Source: Syntrophales bacterium
GTDB lineage: Bacteria > Desulfobacterota > Syntrophia > Syntrophales > UBA8958
Direction: 5' to 3'
Assembly: GCA_026417625.1 (NCBI GenBank)
Contig: JAOACW010000004.1
Span: 83,023 to 147,022, forward strand
DNA length: 64,000 nucleotides
This document shows positions 49,999 through 60,231 of the stretch, one piece after another. The position numbers and the translations under genes were made by a program. A model generated the notes under the pieces. That model saw only the letters and a program-made list of their open reading frames with translations. It searched no databases and was not told the DNA's origin. Numbering within the stretch: the stretch's first letter is position 1; each line of letters starts with the position of its first letter.

Positions 49999-51710
49999 AT
50001 GGATTTCCTCTCATCTATCGTATGGGGTAGGTGGAGAAATACACAAGTGCCTTTCCTCTCTTCACTTTCCAGACGTATGCTCCCTCCGTGGGATTCCATG
50101 ATGCGCGAGGCTATTGCAAGACCCAGACCTACTCCCGATGGCTTTGTGGTGAAGTAGGGATCAAACACACGGTTTAGGTCCTCTTTTTTTATGCCAGAAC
50201 CTGTATCCTTCACAATCACTGTGATTCCTCTTTCATTACTCTGAGATTTTACCTCAAGTGTACCACCATCGCTTAGCGCGTCAATGGCGTTGATAAGGAC
50301 ATTTAAAAACACCTGTCTTATGTGATCCGGGTCTATAAAGGCGAAGAGACCTTCTTCGAGGTCAAAGTTGAGGGAGATGTTTTTTTCCCTTAAGCGTTCT
50401 TCAACGAGTCTTAAAGATTCTTCGATCAGCCCCTTCATATCCACTCTTCGCCTTATTATTTGCGGTGGACGAGCGAGGTCTAGTAGCTGTGTTATCACGC
50501 GATTTAGACGATTTACCTCACTTAACATGAGTTCTGCAATCTCGGCGTCGTTGGGCGTATGCTGATATCTTTCTCGGAAATAGGTGGCAAATCCCTTTAT
50601 AGAGCTCAGTGGATTTCTTATCTCATGGGCAACACCTGCTGCCAGGTTGCCGAGAGCGGCAAGTTGCCGGTTCCTTGCAATTTCTTCGTGTAATTTTCTC
50701 ATTTCCGTTACATCTCTGAAGAGGAGCAATCTTCCTGTTTCTTGACCATCGTTCCACAAGGAGCGGGTTATTTCCAGGAAGACTTTTCTCCCTGGTTCCG
50801 CGGAAAATTCTACTTCCTCCAAAGTGTCTTCTCCTTTTTTTGTGAGATATTCAACAAACAGGGGGTGTAAGACTTCTGAAGGAGATTTTCCTATTGTTTG
50901 AGTTGCCTTTTTGCCTGTTATTTTTTCTGCCATTTTGTTGAAGAAGACGATCTTCCCTTCAGCATTTACGGCAATCAGGCCTGCGGGCATTTGCTCCATG
51001 AGGTGGTCAGAGAAGGCTTGCATGCGTGTTATTGATCTCTTTGCCCCGCGGTAGCGCTCCGCAAGGAAGATCGCAGTGATACCTGCGAAGCCGGCAAGAC
51101 AGAGAAATGTGACGGTCAAAATTGCCCTTTTGGTCTCGATACTTCGGGAAGCAACAACAGGACTCGTATCCAACCCGACAAAGATGAAATACCCTTCAAT
51201 TCTCTCACTGGGCGGTGTTTCTCTCTGGAGTTTCGGATAGGTTATGAAGCGACGATAAACTTCAAATGTGTCAGCCCCATTTACGTTTGGTATCCTTCTC
51301 CAGTAGGTGATGTTCTCATTTATAGTGGTTTTTAAATCGAAGCCAGGTTCGTAGATGTCTCCGATGAGAGCTGGTTCACTGTCCGCTAATATGGTGCCAT
51401 CGGCGGATGTTATAATGATGTAATCTACCCCTGGTTGTTGGGCCGTTTCCATGAGTAGTTTTTGCAACTCAAAGGCTCCCCATTTTAAGCCTATTCCCGT
51501 ACGAGCCCCTGCTTCGAGAGAGCGGATAATGGCCTCTCCTTTCTCAATGAGGAGTTTTGCTGTTAGAGCTTCCTGTCTTTTTATGTCCCGCACGAGGATG
51601 ATTGTAAAGAGTAATACAAGAAGGGCGGCGGATGCTATAAGGGCCCATGCAGGAATGGAAAGCTTTGATTGCTTAACCTTTTGCATGAAAATTTCTATAG
51701 CACGATTCAA
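49995..51710 (-). CDS. Membrane sensor histidine kinase
   Basis: A 571-residue histidine kinase: spans at about 19-41 and 196-217 that frame a 150-residue periplasmic sensor, PAS domain (about 230-340), HisKA with the phospho-His362 in GVAHEIRNPLSS, and HATPase (NALINA, DTGSGI, GVGLGLAIA). ZraS/AtoS-type layout. The stop overlaps the regulator start. The periplasmic domain resembles a Cache-like pocket; signal unknown. Confidence 0.95.
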   Translation of the reverse strand: MNRAIEIFMQKVKQSKLSIPAWALIASAALLVLLFTIILVRDIKRQEALTAKLLIEKGEAIIRSLEAGARTGIGLKWGAFELQKLLMETAQQPGVDYIIITSADGTILADSEPALIGDIYEPGFDLKTTINENITYWRRIPNVNGADTFEVYRRFITYPKLQRETPPSERIEGYFIFVGLDTSPVVASRSIETKRAILTVTFLCLAGFAGITAIFLAERYRGAKRSITRMQAFSDHLMEQMPAGLIAVNAEGKIVFFNKMAEKITGKKATQTIGKSPSEVLHPLFVEYLTKKGEDTLEEVEFSAEPGRKVFLEITRSLWNDGQETGRLLLFRDVTEMRKLHEEIARNRQLAALGNLAAGVAHEIRNPLSSIKGFATYFRERYQHTPNDAEIAELMLSEVNRLNRVITQLLDLARPPQIIRRRVDMKGLIEESLRLVEERLREKNISLNFDLEEGLFAFIDPDHIRQVFLNVLINAIDALSDGGTLEVKSQSNERGITVIVKDTGSGIKKEDLNRVFDPYFTTKPSGVGLGLAIASRIMESHGGSIRLESEERKGTCVFLHLPHTIDERKSI

Positions 51711-51817
51711 TTTTACTTTACTACACCTCGCTTAAGTGGCAGTTCGGTAAGTAACTCTTGATTTGTGGTTGTTGAATGTTTTATGGTGGGTGAACTCGCA
51801 GAGATGGGGGGATTTCG

Positions 51818-53095
51818 ATGGGAATGACGATAACGGAAAAGATTCTTGCGGCTCATGCCGGTATGGATGTTGTCAAACCCGGCATGATTGTTGAGGCTCG
51901 TGTGGATGTGGCGATGGCCCATGATGTAACAGGGCCAATTGCTATCGAGGAGTTTAGGAAGGCGGGGGCAAAGAAGGTATTCGATCGTGACCGCATTGTG
52001 CTTGTGTGTGATCACTTTACCCCAAACAAGGATATAGCCGCTGCCAAAAACTGTAAGATTTTGAGGGATTTTGCAAAAGAACATAATATTCGGTACTTCT
52101 ACGATGGAGGAAATGCGGGGATCTGTCATGTTCTTCTTCCGGAGCAGGGTTTGGTGGTTCCTGGTGACCTTGTGGTGGGTGCGGACAGTCACACCTGCAC
52201 CTACGGTGCACTTGGTGCGTTTGCCACCGGTGTGGGCAGTACGGACCTGGCGGCTGTGATGATAACGGGGAAGCTCTGGTTTCGCGTTCCCGAGACGATT
52301 AAGGTCGTTCTTGAGGGTCGGTTGCGTCCCTCGGTTTCTGGTAAGGATATCATTCTTTACCTTATCGGGAGATTGGGAGTGGAAGGGGCAAACTATAAAG
52401 CTCTGGAGTTTACAGGTGATGCGGTGGGTCAGCTCACGATGGCCGACCGCTTCACCATCGCCAATATGGTTGTGGAGGCGGGTGCTAAAAATGGCGTCTT
52501 TGAAGCGGACGATGTTACTAAGAGCTATGTGCGTGAATACGGGAACAGAGATCCCGTTTTTGTGTATTCCGATCCCGATGCTGTTTATGTTGATGTAGTT
52601 CCAGTTGATCTGGATAAATTAGAGCCCCAGGTGGCCTTCCCACATCTTCCGTCCAATGTGAAAGGCATAAGCCAGGTGGGTTCCATTCCCATTGATCAGG
52701 TTTACATTGGATCGTGCACAAACGGTCGTATCGAGGATCTGCGTGTCGCTGCGAGGTTGCTGAAAGGAAGAAAGGTGGCCCGTGGGGTCAGGCTTATTGT
52801 GGCACCCGCAACCCCAGGTGTTTATCGTATGGCCCTCGAGGAAGGTTTGATAGAGGTATTTCTCGATGCGGGTGCGGTAATTAGCCCACCTACCTGTGGT
52901 CCGTGTTTGGGAGGTCACATGGGGGTGCTTGCGGAAGGCGAGAGGGCGGTATCCACAACCAACAGGAACTTTGTGGGACGTATGGGGCACAGGGAAAGTG
53001 AAGTATATCTTACGAATCCCGCTGTAGCGGCAGCGTCGGCCGTTCTCGGTCGAATAGCCTCACCGGAGGAATTGAAGGGGGTCCACAGGTTATGA
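51818..53095 (+). CDS. leuC: 3-isopropylmalate dehydratase large subunit
   Basis: A 425-residue aconitase-family subunit that isomerises isopropylmalate in leucine biosynthesis. Cluster cysteines in IGSCTNGR and PPTCGPCLGGHMG, and GADSHTCTYGALGAFATGVGSTD. Its length and pairing with a 164-residue small subunit mark the LeuC/LeuD type shared with archaeal IPM/homoaconitase isomerases. First gene of the operon leuCDB-activation domain-metH-pyrE, linked by overlaps of up to four bases. Confidence 0.95.
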   Translation: MGMTITEKILAAHAGMDVVKPGMIVEARVDVAMAHDVTGPIAIEEFRKAGAKKVFDRDRIVLVCDHFTPNKDIAAAKNCKILRDFAKEHNIRYFYDGGNAGICHVLLPEQGLVVPGDLVVGADSHTCTYGALGAFATGVGSTDLAAVMITGKLWFRVPETIKVVLEGRLRPSVSGKDIILYLIGRLGVEGANYKALEFTGDAVGQLTMADRFTIANMVVEAGAKNGVFEADDVTKSYVREYGNRDPVFVYSDPDAVYVDVVPVDLDKLEPQVAFPHLPSNVKGISQVGSIPIDQVYIGSCTNGRIEDLRVAARLLKGRKVARGVRLIVAPATPGVYRMALEEGLIEVFLDAGAVISPPTCGPCLGGHMGVLAEGERAVSTTNRNFVGRMGHRESEVYLTNPAVAAASAVLGRIASPEELKGVHRL

Positions 53096-53586
53096 AATTC
53101 AGGGGTCGTGTGTGGAAATTCGGGGATCACATAAATACGGATTTAATCATACCGGCAAGGTACATCAATCGCACCGATCCTTCTTTTCTGGCATTGCACG
53201 TTATGGAGGACGCAGATCCCACCTTTGCCTCCAAAGTGCAGCCGGGAGACATAATAGTGGCGGGTGAAAATTTCGGTTCTGGTTCATCTCGGGAGCACGC
53301 CCCTATTGCGATAAAGGCGGCAGGTATCGTTTGTGTTATAGCTAAGAGTTTTGCCCGCATATTTTACCGCAACGCTTTTAACATTGGTCTTCCCATATTC
53401 GAATGCCGTCCTCTCTACGAACTTGTAGAGGAGGGTGAAGTGATCGAGGTGGATGGTGATAGCGGTTTAATCTCTTTGCCGAATGGTGATGTCCTCAACG
53501 TAGAGCCCATCCCTCCCTTTATGCAGGAACTTGTGAGGGCGGGTGGTCTCATACCTTACCTGACTGCGCGTACCAGAAAGCTGTGA
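53092..53586 (+). CDS. leuD: 3-isopropylmalate dehydratase small subunit
   Basis: A 164-residue swivel-domain subunit: DHINTDLIIPARYIN, GENFGSGSSREHAP and NAFNIGLPI. ATG overlaps the leuC stop. Forms the isomerase with LeuC. Confidence 0.95.
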   Translation: MKFRGRVWKFGDHINTDLIIPARYINRTDPSFLALHVMEDADPTFASKVQPGDIIVAGENFGSGSSREHAPIAIKAAGIVCVIAKSFARIFYRNAFNIGLPIFECRPLYELVEEGEVIEVDGDSGLISLPNGDVLNVEPIPPFMQELVRAGGLIPYLTARTRKL

Positions 53587-53595
53587 TGGGGTGAT

Positions 53596-54672
53596 ATGAT
53601 GGCAGAAACTATAGAGATAGCTGTATTTCCCGGTGATGGTATTGGTCCGGAGGTGATCAATGAGGCATTGAAGGTATTGAAAGCGGTGGGGAAAAAGGTA
53701 GGAGTGGAGTTTATGATCCATTTTGGTTTTGTGGGTGGCGCTGCCTACGATGAGTATGGCGAACCTTTACCTGCGGTTTCTATGGAGCTCGCGAGAAGAT
53801 CCAAGGGGGTATTGTTGGGTGCAGTGGGTGGTCCAAAGTGGGATGTATTGGATTTCCATCTTCGACCTGAGAGGGCACTACTGGGACTCCGTTCCGGACT
53901 CAACCTCTTTGCAAATTTACGGCCTGTAACCGTGTTTGAGGAACTCATAGAGGCCTCTCCTCTAAAGAAAGAAATCATCTCCGGTGTGGACATACTCATC
54001 GTAAGGGAACTCACGGGGGATGTGTACTTCGGTGAACCCCGGGGTATTCGGGAAGATAGGGGTATGCGCGTCGGGATCAATACCCTCATTTATACCGAGG
54101 AGGAAATAAGGAGGATAGCTCGGGTAGCCTTTGAAGCGGCAATGGGAAGACGAAAGAAGATCACGTCAGTGGATAAGGCGAATGTTCTCGAGAGCAATCA
54201 GCTCTGGAGGGAGGTTGTGTCTGAAGTGGCCAAAGGTTATCCTGAAGTAGAGTTGAATCACATGTTTGTGGATAACTGCGCCATGCAGCTCATTCTGAAT
54301 CCTCGTCAGTTCGATGTCATAGTGACGACGAACATGTTCGGCGATATACTGAGTGATGAGGGTGCTACAATCACAGGTTCTATTGGTCTTTTACCCTCGG
54401 CGAGTCTCGGATACGAACATTCCCTCTACGAGCCCATTCATGGCTCAGCGCCGGATATTGCGGGAAAGAACATCGCTAACCCTCTCGCTGCGATCCTCTC
54501 TGTTGCCCTTATGTTCCGTTACACACTTAAAATGGAGGAAGCAGCCTCAATGATAGAGAACGCTGTTCGCCGTGTGCTCAGAGAGGGTTTGCGAACGCGA
54601 GATATTTACAAAGAAGGAACAACTCTCGTTGGAACATCTGAAATGGGCGATGCTGTAGTGGGTGCTCTCTAA
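53596..54672 (+). CDS. leuB: 3-isopropylmalate dehydrogenase
   Basis: A 358-residue isocitrate/isopropylmalate dehydrogenase family enzyme: [25 protein letters not shown] (substrate loop), [15 protein letters not shown] and [14 protein letters not shown]. Follows leuD by nine bases. The [13 protein letters not shown] segment is as in bacterial LeuB, so leucine rather than homocitrate metabolism is preferred. Confidence 0.95.
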   Translation: MMAETIEIAVFPGDGIGPEVINEALKVLKAVGKKVGVEFMIHFGFVGGAAYDEYGEPLPAVSMELARRSKGVLLGAVGGPKWDVLDFHLRPERALLGLRSGLNLFANLRPVTVFEELIEASPLKKEIISGVDILIVRELTGDVYFGEPRGIREDRGMRVGINTLIYTEEEIRRIARVAFEAAMGRRKKITSVDKANVLESNQLWREVVSEVAKGYPEVELNHMFVDNCAMQLILNPRQFDVIVTTNMFGDILSDEGATITGSIGLLPSASLGYEHSLYEPIHGSAPDIAGKNIANPLAAILSVALMFRYTLKMEEAASMIENAVRRVLREGLRTRDIYKEGTTLVGTSEMGDAVVGAL

Positions 54673-55308
54673 ATGCAGAGTGTGAAACACTTTGAACGAA
54701 TAGTTCTTCCCCATATTCCTCACAGTGATATATACCGCCGAATTGGGTACAGTCGTTTTACTTCCGTTAGTCCAGAACAGAAGAGGTGGATCGACGAAGC
54801 CATTGAGGAGGCTCTCGTTCACATCACGCTGCGGGGGGCTTTTCGGATTGTGCCCGTTGTTATAGAAGAACCGGAACGGATTCTGTTACCAGAGGGTGAT
54901 TTTTTTGCTAGTTCCAAACTTGTCTCTTTTTTGGGAGATGTGGAGGAAATTTGCTTAATGGGTGCGACCGCGGGAGAGCAGATCATTAGAGCTATCGAGG
55001 GGGAAACGGCAAGGGGAAACCTCTCCAGGGCGGTTGTGTTTGATGCTGTGGCAAGTGAGATTGTGGATGCATCGCTCGATTGGATTATGGGATATGTGAA
55101 TCAGGGTTTGCGCAGGGAAGGGAAGAGACTTATGAGTTACAGATATTCCGCGGGATATGGTGACTTTTCCCTGGAGAATCAAGCAATAGTATGTCGACTG
55201 CTCGAGCTTGAGCGGTTGGGGGTACGTCTTACAGAGCGTTTTGTTTTGGTGCCCGAGAAGTCGGTTACGGCATTAACGGGAATCATCAGGGAGAGTTCTC
55301 GAGAATGA
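54673..55308 (+). CDS. B12-dependent methionine synthase activation-domain protein
   Basis: A 211-residue free-standing version of the MetH C-terminal activation domain. The SAM-binding signature is visible as RYSAGYGDFSLENQ and the closing VPEKSVTALTGI. In E. coli this domain is fused to MetH and holds SAM for reductive methylation of B12. Here it lies directly before a MetH that lacks it, joined by an ATGA overlap, so the pair is a split enzyme. Confidence 0.85.
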   Translation: MQSVKHFERIVLPHIPHSDIYRRIGYSRFTSVSPEQKRWIDEAIEEALVHITLRGAFRIVPVVIEEPERILLPEGDFFASSKLVSFLGDVEEICLMGATAGEQIIRAIEGETARGNLSRAVVFDAVASEIVDASLDWIMGYVNQGLRREGKRLMSYRYSAGYGDFSLENQAIVCRLLELERLGVRLTERFVLVPEKSVTALTGIIRESSRE

Positions 55309-57725
55309 GGCATGGAAGGATGAAGAAGATAAAGGAGCTTTTACGGAGGAAGGTAGTTGTACTTGATGGGGCCACAGGGACAGAACTCCAGAAGAGAGGT
55401 ATGCCCGTAGGGGTTTCACCTGAGCTCTGGTGTTTGGAGCACCGGGACGTAATTGCGGAGATCCACAGGGCTTACCGTGAGGCGGGATCGGATGTCGTCT
55501 ATACCTGTACCTTTGGTGCTAATAGGCAGAAGTTGATGGAATACGGTTTTCGGGATGTGGCTACCGTAAATAGGGAACTGGCAGAGGTGGCGCGCCGAGC
55601 AGTTGGTTCTGGAGGGCTTGTGGCGGGAGACATAGGCCCTACGGGCCGGTTTGTTGAACCTTTCGGTGATCTCCCCTTTGAAGAGGCGGTAGAGATATTC
55701 AAAGAACAGGCGAAAGGACTCATGGAAGGTGGCGTTGATCTCTTTGTGATAGAGACGATGATGGATATCCAGGAAGCGAGGGCTGCCCTTTTGGCTGTTA
55801 AAGAACTGGGGGATTATTTCACCATTGTCACCATGACATTTGAGAAAGACGGACGGACACTTGGAGGAACGGATCCTATAACCGCCCTTGTTACCCTACA
55901 GAGTCTCGGAGCCGATGCTGTGGGCTGCAACTGTTCCGTGGGGCCGAGGGAAATGATCTCGTGGATCGAAGGTATGTTCCCTTATGCCAGGGTACCCCTC
56001 ATTGCTAAGCCCAATGCAGGGCTTCCCAGGCTGGAGGACAGAAGAACTGTTTTTGAAATGGGTCCGGAGGAATTTGGAAGTTACGTTAAAGCTTTTATAG
56101 AGAGGGGTGTTTCCATTTTGGGTGGCTGTTGCGGTACTGGACCTGAACATATTGCGGCCTTGTCGAGAAACTTAAAGGATCTTTCTCCACCTTCCCCTAA
56201 GCCGTATAGAGTGGGTGTCCTCTCTTCCGCTCGGTCTCACTGTGTTGTTGGTGAGACAAGAAACACTCCTTTGGTTATTGGTGAGAGGATAAATCCCACC
56301 GGAAAGAAAGACCTACAGGAAGAACTGCGTGCGGGCAAGATGGATATGGTCAGGCGACTTGCCCGTGAGCAGGTGCTGCAGGGTGCTGATCTGCTGGATA
56401 TAAACGTAGGTGTCCCTGGCATAGATGAGGCAGGTGTAATTGGGGATGTAATAAAGGCTGTAGTAGCTGTTACTGATGTACCCCTTGTCATCGACACCAA
56501 GGATACCAAAGCCCTGGAAAGGGCACTGCGGATATACCCCGGACGGGCATTGGTGAATTCTATCACGGGTGAAGAGGCAAAGATGAGAGAGTTACTCCCC
56601 CTTGCTTCGAAATACGGTGCGATGTTTATCCTCCTACCCATTGCTGACGGGGAGGTGCCTGATAGGTTTGAGAGGAGACGGGAGGTAATAAAAAGTGTTT
56701 TAAAAGAGGCGCGTCGGTTCGGTTTTCGCAAAGAGGACATCCTTGTGGATGGTCTTGTAACAACGGTAGCTACCCATTCCCTCGGAGTTTTAGAGACCTT
56801 GAAAACTGTTGAGTGGTGTAGGCGGGTGCTTAAATGTCAGACGGTTTTAGGTGTGTCTAATGTTTCGTTTGGCATGCCGGAGAGGCGGTGGTTGAATACC
56901 GCCTTAATGGCCCTCGCTATGAAGCATGGGATATCGGCCGCTATTATCAATCCGGGTAGCCCCGAGGTTATGGGTGTGAAGAGGGCACTGGATGTTCTTC
57001 TGGGATACGATCCCGGTGGGCGGATCTATGTTGGATGTTACAGTGGGAAGGGTGAAAGAAGGGGTGTCAGCGAGCAGTTTGGGCCTGAGGAGGGGCTTAA
57101 GCAGGCCATAATTGAAGGGGATCGCGAGGGGGTTGTAGACAGGATAAAAGAATTGCTCGATGGAGGATATGGGGCGGCAAACGTAGTTCAAAAGATCATG
57201 ATACCTGCAATTGTGGAAGTGGGTGAAAGGTTTGAAAGAAGGGAGTTCTTTCTGCCTCAGCTTGTGTCAGCAGCGGAAGCTATGGAGAGGGGCATGACGT
57301 ATATCGGACCTTTTCTGGAGAAGGGTGAAGCCCAGAGTAAGGGCAAGGTGATTCTTGCCACTGTGAAAGGTGACATACACGATATAGGAAAGAACATAGT
57401 TGCCCTTATGCTGCGCAATCATGGGTACAGAGTCATCGATTTGGGGAAGGATGTGCCCACGGAACTCATTGTGAAAAGAATTAAAGATGAAAGCCCTCTA
57501 GCTGTTGGCCTTTCTGCATTAATGACTACGACGATGACAGTGATGAGGGAAGTTATTCAAAGGACCCGCTCTGAAGGCTTCGATATCCCTTTTTTACTTG
57601 GTGGTGCCGTGGTAACTGAAGAATATGCGAGAAGTCTCGGGGCGTTCTATGGTAGAGATGGAGTAGATGCTGTGCGTATCCTTGATACCTTGCGCAGGAA
57701 AGATGAGAAAGAGGTGAAGAAGTGA
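55305..57725 (+). CDS. metH: B12-dependent methionine synthase, activation domain split off
   Basis: An 806-residue MetH: homocysteine-binding barrel (about 10-300) with the zinc cysteines GCNCS and GGCCGTGPEH; methyltetrahydrofolate (pterin) barrel (about 320-560, NPTGKKDLQEEL, DINVGVPG); B12-binding cap and Rossmann (about 600-800) with VKGDIHDIGKNI carrying the cobalt-binding His. There is no C-terminal activation domain; it is encoded by the preceding gene. The ATG overlaps that gene's stop. Confidence 0.96.
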   Translation: MRHGRMKKIKELLRRKVVVLDGATGTELQKRGMPVGVSPELWCLEHRDVIAEIHRAYREAGSDVVYTCTFGANRQKLMEYGFRDVATVNRELAEVARRAVGSGGLVAGDIGPTGRFVEPFGDLPFEEAVEIFKEQAKGLMEGGVDLFVIETMMDIQEARAALLAVKELGDYFTIVTMTFEKDGRTLGGTDPITALVTLQSLGADAVGCNCSVGPREMISWIEGMFPYARVPLIAKPNAGLPRLEDRRTVFEMGPEEFGSYVKAFIERGVSILGGCCGTGPEHIAALSRNLKDLSPPSPKPYRVGVLSSARSHCVVGETRNTPLVIGERINPTGKKDLQEELRAGKMDMVRRLAREQVLQGADLLDINVGVPGIDEAGVIGDVIKAVVAVTDVPLVIDTKDTKALERALRIYPGRALVNSITGEEAKMRELLPLASKYGAMFILLPIADGEVPDRFERRREVIKSVLKEARRFGFRKEDILVDGLVTTVATHSLGVLETLKTVEWCRRVLKCQTVLGVSNVSFGMPERRWLNTALMALAMKHGISAAIINPGSPEVMGVKRALDVLLGYDPGGRIYVGCYSGKGERRGVSEQFGPEEGLKQAIIEGDREGVVDRIKELLDGGYGAANVVQKIMIPAIVEVGERFERREFFLPQLVSAAEAMERGMTYIGPFLEKGEAQSKGKVILATVKGDIHDIGKNIVALMLRNHGYRVIDLGKDVPTELIVKRIKDESPLAVGLSALMTTTMTVMREVIQRTRSEGFDIPFLLGGAVVTEEYARSLGAFYGRDGVDAVRILDTLRRKDEKEVKK

Positions 57726-58306
57726 GTGTTGAGTTATGGAGAGATAGATTGGCAAAGCTGATTATTACGAGATCCTTTCAGTACCGGGAAGATCCACCTT
57801 TTGTTCTGGCTTCGGGGAAGAAGAGCAATTACTACTTCAACTGTAAAGCCACTACCCTTCATCCTGAGGGTATGAATCTCATCGGCAACATTCTCTTCTC
57901 GATGGTTAAGGACTTGCCCATAACCGCCGCTGGAGGATTGACCCTCGGTGCTGATCCTATGGCCATTGCCCTCTCCCTCATATCGTTTCAGCAGAACAAG
58001 CCCATAAAGGCTTTCATAGTGCGTAAGGAGACCAAAGGCCACGGGATGGAGAGAACCATTGAGGGTGAAGTTTACCCAGGGGAGAGGGTTGTCATCCTCG
58101 ACGATGTGATTACCACGGGAGGTTCGACAATCACGGCGATAGAAAGGGCGAGAGCCAACGGTCTTGTGGTGGAAGGAGTAATTTCTCTTATCGACAGGGA
58201 AGAAGGTGGCAGGGAGAATATATTGAAACATGTTGATTCTGTAAGGTCGGTTTTTACCCGCTCAGAGATCTTTGAGCTTTTTAGAGTTCTGTCCGCAGCC
58301 GATTAA
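57722..58306 (+). CDS. pyrE: Orotate phosphoribosyltransferase
   Basis: A 194-residue PRTase converting orotate to OMP. PRPP motif VVILDDVITTGGSTI and the N-terminal FVLASGKKSNYYFNCK are characteristic. GTG start overlaps metH. Its 3' end overlaps the convergent nfi gene by about 26 bases. Confidence 0.96.
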   Translation: MSVELWRDRLAKLIITRSFQYREDPPFVLASGKKSNYYFNCKATTLHPEGMNLIGNILFSMVKDLPITAAGGLTLGADPMAIALSLISFQQNKPIKAFIVRKETKGHGMERTIEGEVYPGERVVILDDVITTGGSTITAIERARANGLVVEGVISLIDREEGGRENILKHVDSVRSVFTRSEIFELFRVLSAAD

Positions 58307-58964
58307 CAAGGATATGGGCCTGCCTTAGAGGTTCTGGGATACGGTAACCCCGGCATGTGTCTAAAACGATTTGGCACGCTTTGGTTAAACTGATGCGATG
58401 TCCTGGTGATACGTAAATGGGTTTGACGTTTTTTTTGGTTCTGAGCGCAGTTCCGACAACCTGGCCTTCGTAATACAGAGGTGTTTGATCACCCACATTT
58501 GATCCAACCTCACCACATTCTCCCAAGAGCCTTGATTTTGCACATCCGATAGTGGGTAAATCGAGGAAGAGACCGATGTGAGAGGCAAGACCTAGACCCC
58601 GGGGATGAGCTATTCCCTGACCGTCCAATAAAACGACATCGGGAACCTCTTTTAGTTTTGCGAATGCTTGTAACAGAATGGGACCTTCACGAAAGCTGAG
58701 GAGACCAGGTATGTACGGGAAGGTGACAGAGCCACTGGCATAAGCTTCCTCTGATATTTTCATGTCTTCGTATGACAGAACTACAACAGCTGCGTATAGC
58801 TTTTCACTTTCACGGGAGTAGGAAACATCTGCACCTGCTACAAGACACGGTCTTTGGGGAAAATTTTCATCTGTAAGGATGAGTTGAGAGCGGAGCTGCT
58901 TCTGTATTTCACGGGCCTTTTTAATGTCTAATTCCCATTCGTGTAGATGACGAATAGATATCAT
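58281..58964 (-). CDS. nfi: Endonuclease V
   Basis: A 227-residue endonuclease V that cuts next to deaminated bases (inosine). Seen: GADVSYS (metal-binding Asp), YIPGLLSFREGP, DGQGIAHPRGLGLASHIG and the TKKNVKPIYVSPGHR loop. Its start overlaps the 3' end of ribF, so both read from the same message. C-terminus overlaps pyrE tail to tail. Confidence 0.93.
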   Translation of the reverse strand: MISIRHLHEWELDIKKAREIQKQLRSQLILTDENFPQRPCLVAGADVSYSRESEKLYAAVVVLSYEDMKISEEAYASGSVTFPYIPGLLSFREGPILLQAFAKLKEVPDVVLLDGQGIAHPRGLGLASHIGLFLDLPTIGCAKSRLLGECGEVGSNVGDQTPLYYEGQVVGTALRTKKNVKPIYVSPGHRISLTKACQIVLDTCRGYRIPEPLRQAHILVNRLRTEL

Positions 58965-59913
58965 TGTCTTTAGGCGAGTGATAATTGTTCTTTGAGAAGA
59001 TCTCCTGCGCTTTTTTTATGTCCTTCTGAATCTGCTCTACTAATTCCGCGGGGCTTGGGAATTTCCTCTCTTCTCTTATCCTTTCCAGGAAGAGGACATT
59101 TATTTTCTGGCCGTAAATGTCGCCAGTGAAGTCTAATATAAAAGCCTCGATGGATACTTTGTCGTCTCCGAACGTGGGATTGTTACCTATATTCACTACG
59201 GCGGGTAAAAGTTCTTCTCCCAACTCTGCGAAGGCTGCGTAAACCCCGTCGGCAGGAAATAGCACCTTCTCCGGTAAAACGTTTGCGGTGGGAAATCCGA
59301 GACCCTTTCCACGGTGGTGACCATGAATCACCGTGCCTCTCATATTGTATGGACGCCCCAGGTACGCTGCAGCTTTTCTCACATCACCACTCTGGATGGT
59401 CTTTCTAACCAGTGTGCTGCTTATGATTTTGCCGTCCATAGTATAAGGTTCCATAATTTCCACGGAAAAACCCAGCTTTTTACCCCACTGAATGAGCGTA
59501 TGCTTGTTACCTCCTTTTGCATGACCGAAGGTGTAGTCATGGCCGATTAGAACTTTTTTCACTTTGAAATTTTTCCAGAGAATCTCAAAAATGAATTCGT
59601 CCGCCGTAATGCGGGAGAATTCATAAGTAAAGGGTATTATGATGAGCCCATCGATACCTTCCCTTTTGATGAGATCGATCTTTTCTTCCTTTGTATTGAT
59701 GAGGTAAAAGGGTCGCCGCTCAGGGTGAAGGAGCATCTTGGGATGGGGATCAAAGGTAATTACAACGGCTTGACGCCCTGCATTTTTTGCTTCCCGGATG
59801 AGCCTCTGGAATATCTCCCTGTGTCCGAGATGAACGCCGTCAAAGTTTCCTATGGTCACGAATGATTCGTGAAAAACTGATGGGATGTTTTTATAATCCT
59901 CGAGGACAATCAT
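58921..59913 (-). CDS. ribF: Bifunctional riboflavin kinase/FAD synthetase
   Basis: A 330-residue RibF: N-terminal nucleotidyltransferase (about 15-190) with GNFDGVHLGHREIF and HDYTFGHAKGGN, and C-terminal flavokinase (about 195-310) with GRPYNMRGTVIHGHHRGKGLGFPTAN. It makes FMN and FAD, cofactors of several flavoproteins here. The start is close to the preceding tRNA, which is on the other strand. Confidence 0.96.
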   Translation of the reverse strand: MIVLEDYKNIPSVFHESFVTIGNFDGVHLGHREIFQRLIREAKNAGRQAVVITFDPHPKMLLHPERRPFYLINTKEEKIDLIKREGIDGLIIIPFTYEFSRITADEFIFEILWKNFKVKKVLIGHDYTFGHAKGGNKHTLIQWGKKLGFSVEIMEPYTMDGKIISSTLVRKTIQSGDVRKAAAYLGRPYNMRGTVIHGHHRGKGLGFPTANVLPEKVLFPADGVYAAFAELGEELLPAVVNIGNNPTFGDDKVSIEAFILDFTGDIYGQKINVLFLERIREERKFPSPAELVEQIQKDIKKAQEIFSKNNYHSPKDNDIYSSSTRMGIRH

Positions 59914-59962
59914 GGGGGGAGATTATCAAAAATATGAGAAATTTCAAGACCATAATTTTGCC

Positions 59963-59991
59963 TTGACAACGGAAGTTGGTGGTTGTAAAAA
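59963..59991 (+). promoter_or_regulatory. Promoter of tRNA-Leu(CAG)
   Basis: TTGACA (59963-59968), a 17-base spacer and TAAAAA (59986-59991), four of six to consensus. Initiation would be about ten bases before the tRNA. Confidence 0.65.
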
Positions 59992-60008
59992 TATTCTACA
60001 CTTAAAGT

Positions 60009-60095
60009 GCCGAAGTGGCGGAATTGGTAGACGCGCTAGGTTCAGGGTCTAGTGGGCGAAGGCCTGTCCGGGTTCAAATCCCGGCTTCGGCACCA
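60009..60095 (+). tRNA. tRNA-Leu (CAG)
   Basis: An 87-base class II tRNA with long variable arm and encoded CCA. Anticodon stem CTAGG/TCTAG encloses TTCAGGG, giving anticodon CAG (reads CTG). Acceptor GCCGAAG is shared with the GAG isoacceptor at 10.8 kb. Confidence 0.96.
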
Positions 60096-60111
60096 TGCTG
60101 AGGAAAAAGTG

Positions 60112-60142
60112 AGGGTTAACCGTGGGAAGGTTAACCTTTTTT
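60112..60142 (+). terminator. Terminator of tRNA-Leu(CAG)
   Basis: A stem built on GGTTAACC (60114-60121 and 60129-60136), extended by a G-T and an A-T pair, with a seven-base loop and a following run of Ts. It uses the same GTTAAC core as the terminator of the other tRNA-Leu. Confidence 0.8.
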
Positions 60143-60231
60143 GTTTTGTTGAATGATCGCACGTTTCCTCTTGAGTTTCGAGGTTGGGTGCTTTTAAATG
60201 TAGGTAAGTTCGGGCTAAAACAGGAGGGCAG

